DNA of 8,122 nucleotides from Synergistales bacterium (GTDB taxonomy: Bacteria > Synergistota > Synergistia > Synergistales > Aminobacteriaceae), in assembly GCA_025997935.1 (NCBI GenBank), contig BNVG01000092.1, positions 1 through 8,122 on the forward strand, written 5' to 3'. Positions 5,824 through 8,122 of the stretch are shown in pieces. The notes under the pieces are model-generated. The model saw only the letters and a list, made by a program, of their open reading frames with translations, did no database searches and was not told the origin of the DNA. Positions within the stretch are counted from its first letter, which is position 1; each line of letters opens with the position of its first letter. Position numbers and translations under genes: made by a program.

Positions 5824-5841
5824 CGCGCCCCTTGCGGCGCG
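5824..5841 (-). other. Stable hairpin between rplJ and rplL
   Basis: CGCGCC and GGCGCG form a fully GC 6-base-pair stem with a 6-base loop, 17 bases past the rplJ stop. No U-run follows on the minus strand, so it is not a terminator. It could protect or process the mRNA, or separate rplJ from rplL translation, since bL12 is needed at several copies per uL10. That role is inference. Confidence 0.6.
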
Positions 5842-5858
5842 ATTTTCAACAAACAAAA

Positions 5859-6392
5859 CTACGCCGCCTTTTCTTTTTGATCCTTGATCTGCGAAAGGGC
5901 TGTGACAAGACCGCGAATCGTCCCGGAAAGGACATTGACGAGGCCGGAGAGCGGCGCCGCGATAGTGCGGACTGTCTGACCGATAAGGACTTCTTTCGAC
6001 GGAAGGTCGGCGAGAGCGCGAACTTGAGCGACGTTAAGCGTAGCGTTACCCAAAAGTCCGCCTTTCAATATAAAAGCCTTCTGAGTCTTTTCAGACTCGT
6101 AGTCTTTCAGGGCTTTTGCTACAGCTACGGGGTCACCGTAGCACAGCGCGTAGACGTTAGGCCCGGAAGATATGGACTCAGGCAACGCCTTTAACCCCGC
6201 TTCTTTCATGGCGATGGCGAAAAGCGTGTTCTTGGCCACTTTAAGCTCGCCGTTCACGCTCCTTACGATGGCGCGGAGCTTCGTACTCTGAGCCACGGTC
6301 ATACCGCGATACTCAGCCACAAAAACAGCCGAGGATTTTCCGAGTTTGTCCTTCAAAACCCCGACTTGCTCGTATTTAATTTTTGCCGGCAT
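5859..6392 (-). CDS. rplJ: Ribosomal protein uL10
   Basis: uL10 anchors the bL12 dimers to the 50S stalk base and, as the L10-L12 complex, represses its own mRNA in many bacteria. The protein has 177 residues. Conserved parts are the N-terminal KLGKSSAVFVAEYRGMTVAQ (16-35), KVAKNTLFAIA (51-61), the mid-domain LKGGLLG (109-115) and the long C-terminal helix (about 136-173) that binds bL12 dimers. The ATG at 6390-6392 is chosen because a full Shine-Dalgarno, AAGGAGGTG (6398-6406), precedes it; an upstream in-frame ATG at 6437 lies in the leader. The gene is preceded by an L10 leader RNA and by a terminator able to cut transcription before it. Confidence 0.97.
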   Translation of the reverse strand: MPAKIKYEQVGVLKDKLGKSSAVFVAEYRGMTVAQSTKLRAIVRSVNGELKVAKNTLFAIAMKEAGLKALPESISSGPNVYALCYGDPVAVAKALKDYESEKTQKAFILKGGLLGNATLNVAQVRALADLPSKEVLIGQTVRTIAAPLSGLVNVLSGTIRGLVTALSQIKDQKEKAA

Positions 6393-6427
6393 AATTTCAC
6401 CTCCTTCTATAATGTGATGGTAATAAT

Positions 6428-6468
6428 CAAAAAACAAAAAGTCCCCCGGCGTACAAAGGCCGAGGGAC
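6428..6468 (-). terminator. Attenuator-type intrinsic terminator upstream of rplJ
   Basis: On the minus strand GTCCCTCGGC (6459-6468) pairs with GCCGGGGGAC (6441-6450) over ten positions with one G-U, around an 8-base loop. U5-G-U6 follows (6428-6440). It lies 36 bases before the rplJ start and 140 bases after rplA. It would stop transcription into rplJL unless the left arm is held by the competing leader segment at 6514-6520. Confidence 0.85.
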
Positions 6469-6489
6469 GTGACAAACGCGCTTTAACAC

Positions 6490-6560
6490 AACCTACGTCT
6501 ATCTTGTTTCAAGCCTCGGCAGGAAATTAAGTCGCTTGTCGACACCTGCTGTCTACGGTT
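6490..6560 (-). ncRNA. Ribosomal protein L10 leader (autoregulatory mRNA element)
   Basis: This is the leader that binds the L10-L12 complex to control rplJL. The conserved segments of the L10-leader family are recognisable on the minus strand: AACCGTAGACAGCAGGTG (6543-6560) and CTTAATTTCCTGCCGAGG (6514-6531). GCAGG pairs with CCTGC. Inside, GTCG and CGAC close a short hairpin opposite an asymmetric TTAATTT bulge, as expected for the kinked L10-binding site. AACC (6557-6560) pairs with GGTT (6490-6493) to close the element. GCCGAGG (6514-6520) is also complementary to CCTCGGC (6459-6465), the left arm of the downstream terminator. Binding of L10 should therefore free the terminator, and its absence should favour read-through. 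This matches the attenuation scheme known for Bacillus rplJL. Confidence 0.85.
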
Positions 6561-6607
6561 TATAACGACGGACGAACACGATCCGCCTCTATATATCAGA
6601 GTTTATA

Positions 6608-7309
6608 TTAAGCGATTTCCTTTGTAGTCGCCGCAACGTCAAGCGCAATCCCGGGACCCATTGTGGGGGCTACGGAGATGCCTTTGACGTAGGTTCCTTT
6701 GACGGAAGCGGGACGCGCCTTCAATATAGCCTGTAACAGAGCCTTGGCGTTCTCGAAAAGCTGCTCGGGAGCAAATTCTTTTTTCCCGACAAAGTTGTGA
6801 ATTATACCGGCCTTGTCAACGCGAAACTCAACGCGTCCGGCCTTGACTTCCTGAATGGCGTTGGCTACCTCGAAAGTCACCGTGCCGGTTTTGGCGCTCG
6901 GCATTAAGCCGCGTGGTCCCAGAACCTTACCGAGACGACCGACGGACTTCATCATATCTGGCGTGGCGATAACGGCGTCAAAATCCATCCAGCCGCCCGT
7001 TATTTTCTGCACGAGATCCTCGCCGCCTACAATATCAGCTCCGGCTTCCTCGGCCTCTTTAACTTTCTCCCCCATAGCCAAGACTAAAACCTTCTTGGTC
7101 ACGCCCGTACCGTGAGGCAGAACAACCGTACTTCTGACCTGCTGATCGGCGTGGCGCGGGTCTACGCCAAGGCGTATATGAACTTCCAAACTCTCGTTGA
7201 ACTTCGCGGTAGCTATTTCCTTAAAGAGGGCTATCGCGTCCTTGAGCCCGTACTGCTTATCTTGGTCAATCTTAGCCAGGGCCTCCCGATAACGTCTGCT
7301 ACGCTTCAT
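6608..7309 (-). CDS. rplA: Ribosomal protein uL1
   Basis: uL1 builds the mobile L1 stalk that guides deacylated tRNA from the E site, and represses its own operon by binding mRNA. The protein has 233 residues, the normal bacterial length. Conserved segments include [20 protein letters not shown] (36-55), [11 protein letters not shown] (59-69), the [19 protein letters not shown] signature (126-144) and VGKKEF (174-179). The ATG at 7307-7309 has GGAGG at 7317-7321; an in-frame ATG at 7348 lies inside the L1-binding hairpin and is rejected. It follows rplK after 74 bases holding that hairpin, and is followed by the L10 leader. Confidence 0.97.
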   Translation of the reverse strand: MKRSRRYREALAKIDQDKQYGLKDAIALFKEIATAKFNESLEVHIRLGVDPRHADQQVRSTVVLPHGTGVTKKVLVLAMGEKVKEAEEAGADIVGGEDLVQKITGGWMDFDAVIATPDMMKSVGRLGKVLGPRGLMPSAKTGTVTFEVANAIQEVKAGRVEFRVDKAGIIHNFVGKKEFAPEQLFENAKALLQAILKARPASVKGTYVKGISVAPTMGPGIALDVAATTKEIA

Positions 7310-7324
7310 AATAAAACCTCCAAA

Positions 7325-7359
7325 GTGGTGTTGGCGGACATAACACAATGCCCTCCCAC
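7325..7359 (-). promoter_or_regulatory. L1-binding hairpin (translational operator) before rplA
   Basis: On the minus strand GTGG (7356-7359) pairs with CCAC (7325-7328). After an internal loop (GA on one side, GCCAACA on the other), GGGCAT pairs with ATGTCC around a TGTGTT loop. The sequence pattern GTGGGAGG...CCGCxAAxACCAC is what I recall from L1 mRNA sites in Firmicutes and other bacteria, which mimic the 23S L1-binding site. It ends 3 bases before the rplA ribosome binding site, so bound L1 would hinder ribosome entry. Confidence 0.7.
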
Positions 7360-7383
7360 AATCTACAAAAGCTCGAAAATCCT

Positions 7384-7809
7384 TTAGTTTGCTATTTCGA
7401 TACCCATCGAGCGGGCAGTGCCCTCGATCATTCGCATAGCCGCCTCAACGTCATTGGCATTGAGATCCTGCCTTTTAAGCTCGGCTATCTCCTTGACCTT
7501 GGATCGCGGAATCTGGGCGACTTTCGTCTTGTTAGGCACACCGGAACCGGACTCGATGCCGGCCGCCTTCTTGAGAAGAACGCTCGCCGGCGGGGTCTTG
7601 AGTTCGAAAGAGAAGCTCCTGTCGGCGTACACCGTGATTATAGCCGGGATAATCATCCCGGGCTGGTCGGACGTTTTAGCGTTGAACTGCTTGCAAAATT
7701 CCATAATATTAACGCCATGCTGTCCCAACGCAGGGCCAACAGGCGGAGCGGGCGTAGCCTTACCGGCCGGAAGCTGTAACTTGATCTGACCTACTACCTT
7801 TTTAGCCAT
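7384..7809 (-). CDS. rplK: Ribosomal protein uL11
   Basis: uL11 binds the GTPase-associated centre of 23S rRNA and takes part in factor binding and, where present, the stringent response. The protein has 141 residues, the usual length. The N-terminal domain contains [20 protein letters not shown] (10-29) with the Pro-rich loop that is the thiostrepton-site partner, then [14 protein letters not shown]. The C-terminal RNA-binding domain contains [17 protein letters not shown] (68-84), a [13 protein letters not shown] stretch and the ending [13 protein letters not shown]. The ATG at 7809 has GAGGGG at 7820-7825. It lies 53 bases after nusG, in the standard order. Confidence 0.98.
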   Translation of the reverse strand: MAKKVVGQIKLQLPAGKATPAPPVGPALGQHGVNIMEFCKQFNAKTSDQPGMIIPAIITVYADRSFSFELKTPPASVLLKKAAGIESGSGVPNKTKVAQIPRSKVKEIAELKRQDLNANDVEAAMRMIEGTARSMGIEIAN

Positions 7810-7862
7810 AAAACAAAATCCCCTCTCGTATAAAACAAATATCCCATGCCTGTGGTGATCTT

Positions 7863-8122
7863 TTATATTTTTTCTAACAGGAAATAATCTACCTCAGTCT
7901 CGGTCTCGCGCCCAAAGACATTAGCCGTAAACTTGACCTTGCCTTTTTCCGGTATGACGCCCACCACAGGGCCGACATGACCCGCGAACGGCCCGCTTTT
8001 TACCTTTACGGTATCCCCAAGTCGGAGGTTTATCTCTACTTTGACTTTTGACTGATCCTTGCCGACTCGAACTAAAATATCACGTATCTCTTTATCGGAA
8101 AGAGGCAAGGTCAAGTTTACGG
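7863..8122 (-). CDS. nusG: Transcription antitermination factor NusG, C-terminal part cut by the window edge
   Basis: NusG links RNA polymerase to Rho or to the ribosome through its KOW domain. Only the last 86 residues are visible; the frame is open through base 8122, and the leftmost in-window TTG (8112-8114) is not a start. The KOW domain is complete: [20 protein letters not shown], then [20 protein letters not shown], matching the family's GPF...G...FGRxTxVEL pattern. The visible linker ([12 protein letters not shown]) is typical. rplK follows after 53 bases, so secE-nusG-rplK order is expected upstream. Confidence 0.95.
   Translation of the reverse strand, partial: VNLTLPLSDKEIRDILVRVGKDQSKVKVEINLRLGDTVKVKSGPFAGHVGPVVGVIPEKGKVKFTANVFGRETETEVDYFLLEKI

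Noticed and set aside
6557..6607. Separate promoter for rplJL just upstream of the L10 leader
   Set aside because: TTATAA and TATATA occur but no -35 hexamer stands at a proper distance.
7348..7779. Plus-strand frame of 143 codons opposite rplK
   Set aside because: Antisense shadow of the unmistakable uL11 gene; no ribosome binding site or domain.
1..8122. CRISPR arrays, insertion sequences, integrase or attachment sites
   Set aside because: No spaced repeats, transposase or recombinase frames, or terminal inverted repeats were found.

Overview
The window looks like chromosomal DNA from an anaerobic, probably diderm bacterium. The ribosomal protein and LepA sequences resemble Synergistota (with Firmicutes as the main alternative). 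That placement is from memory of family sequences, not from a search. No mobile element, CRISPR array or intact tRNA/rRNA gene was seen.

Left part (1-1450, all minus strand). A small membrane-anchored coiled-coil protein of unknown function (125-523) lies just upstream of lepA, whose first 39 codons run off the left edge. The lepA ribosome binding site overlaps the stop codon of the small gene, so the two are probably co-transcribed, from a promoter near 575-604. Upstream, behind an intrinsic terminator, lies a NapH/YccM-type membrane polyferredoxin (722-1429) that starts at TTG.

Middle part (1450-5300, plus strand). An AT-rich divergent control region holds a near-consensus sigma-70 promoter (TTGACA, 17 bp, TATATT) with a perfect inverted repeat just past the expected start site. 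It drives a four-gene unit: an FmdE-like protein lacking the usual cysteines, a periplasmic substrate-binding protein, a FecCD/BtuC-type permease and its ATPase. This is a complete type II metal or metal-chelate importer. Its substrate is not fixed by the sequence (iron complex, haem, corrinoid and molybdate/tungstate are all possible). The divergent membrane ferredoxin could supply electrons for handling the imported metal.

Right part (5300-8122, minus strand). A ribosomal block is read right to left: nusG (3' part only), rplK, rplA, rplJ, rplL. Two autoregulatory RNAs are visible: an L1-binding hairpin just before rplA, and an L10 leader with a strong intrinsic terminator and a 7-bp competing antiterminator before rplJ. 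The block ends after rplL at a bidirectional terminator shared with the convergent importer operon, so rpoB is not directly downstream as it is in most bacteria.
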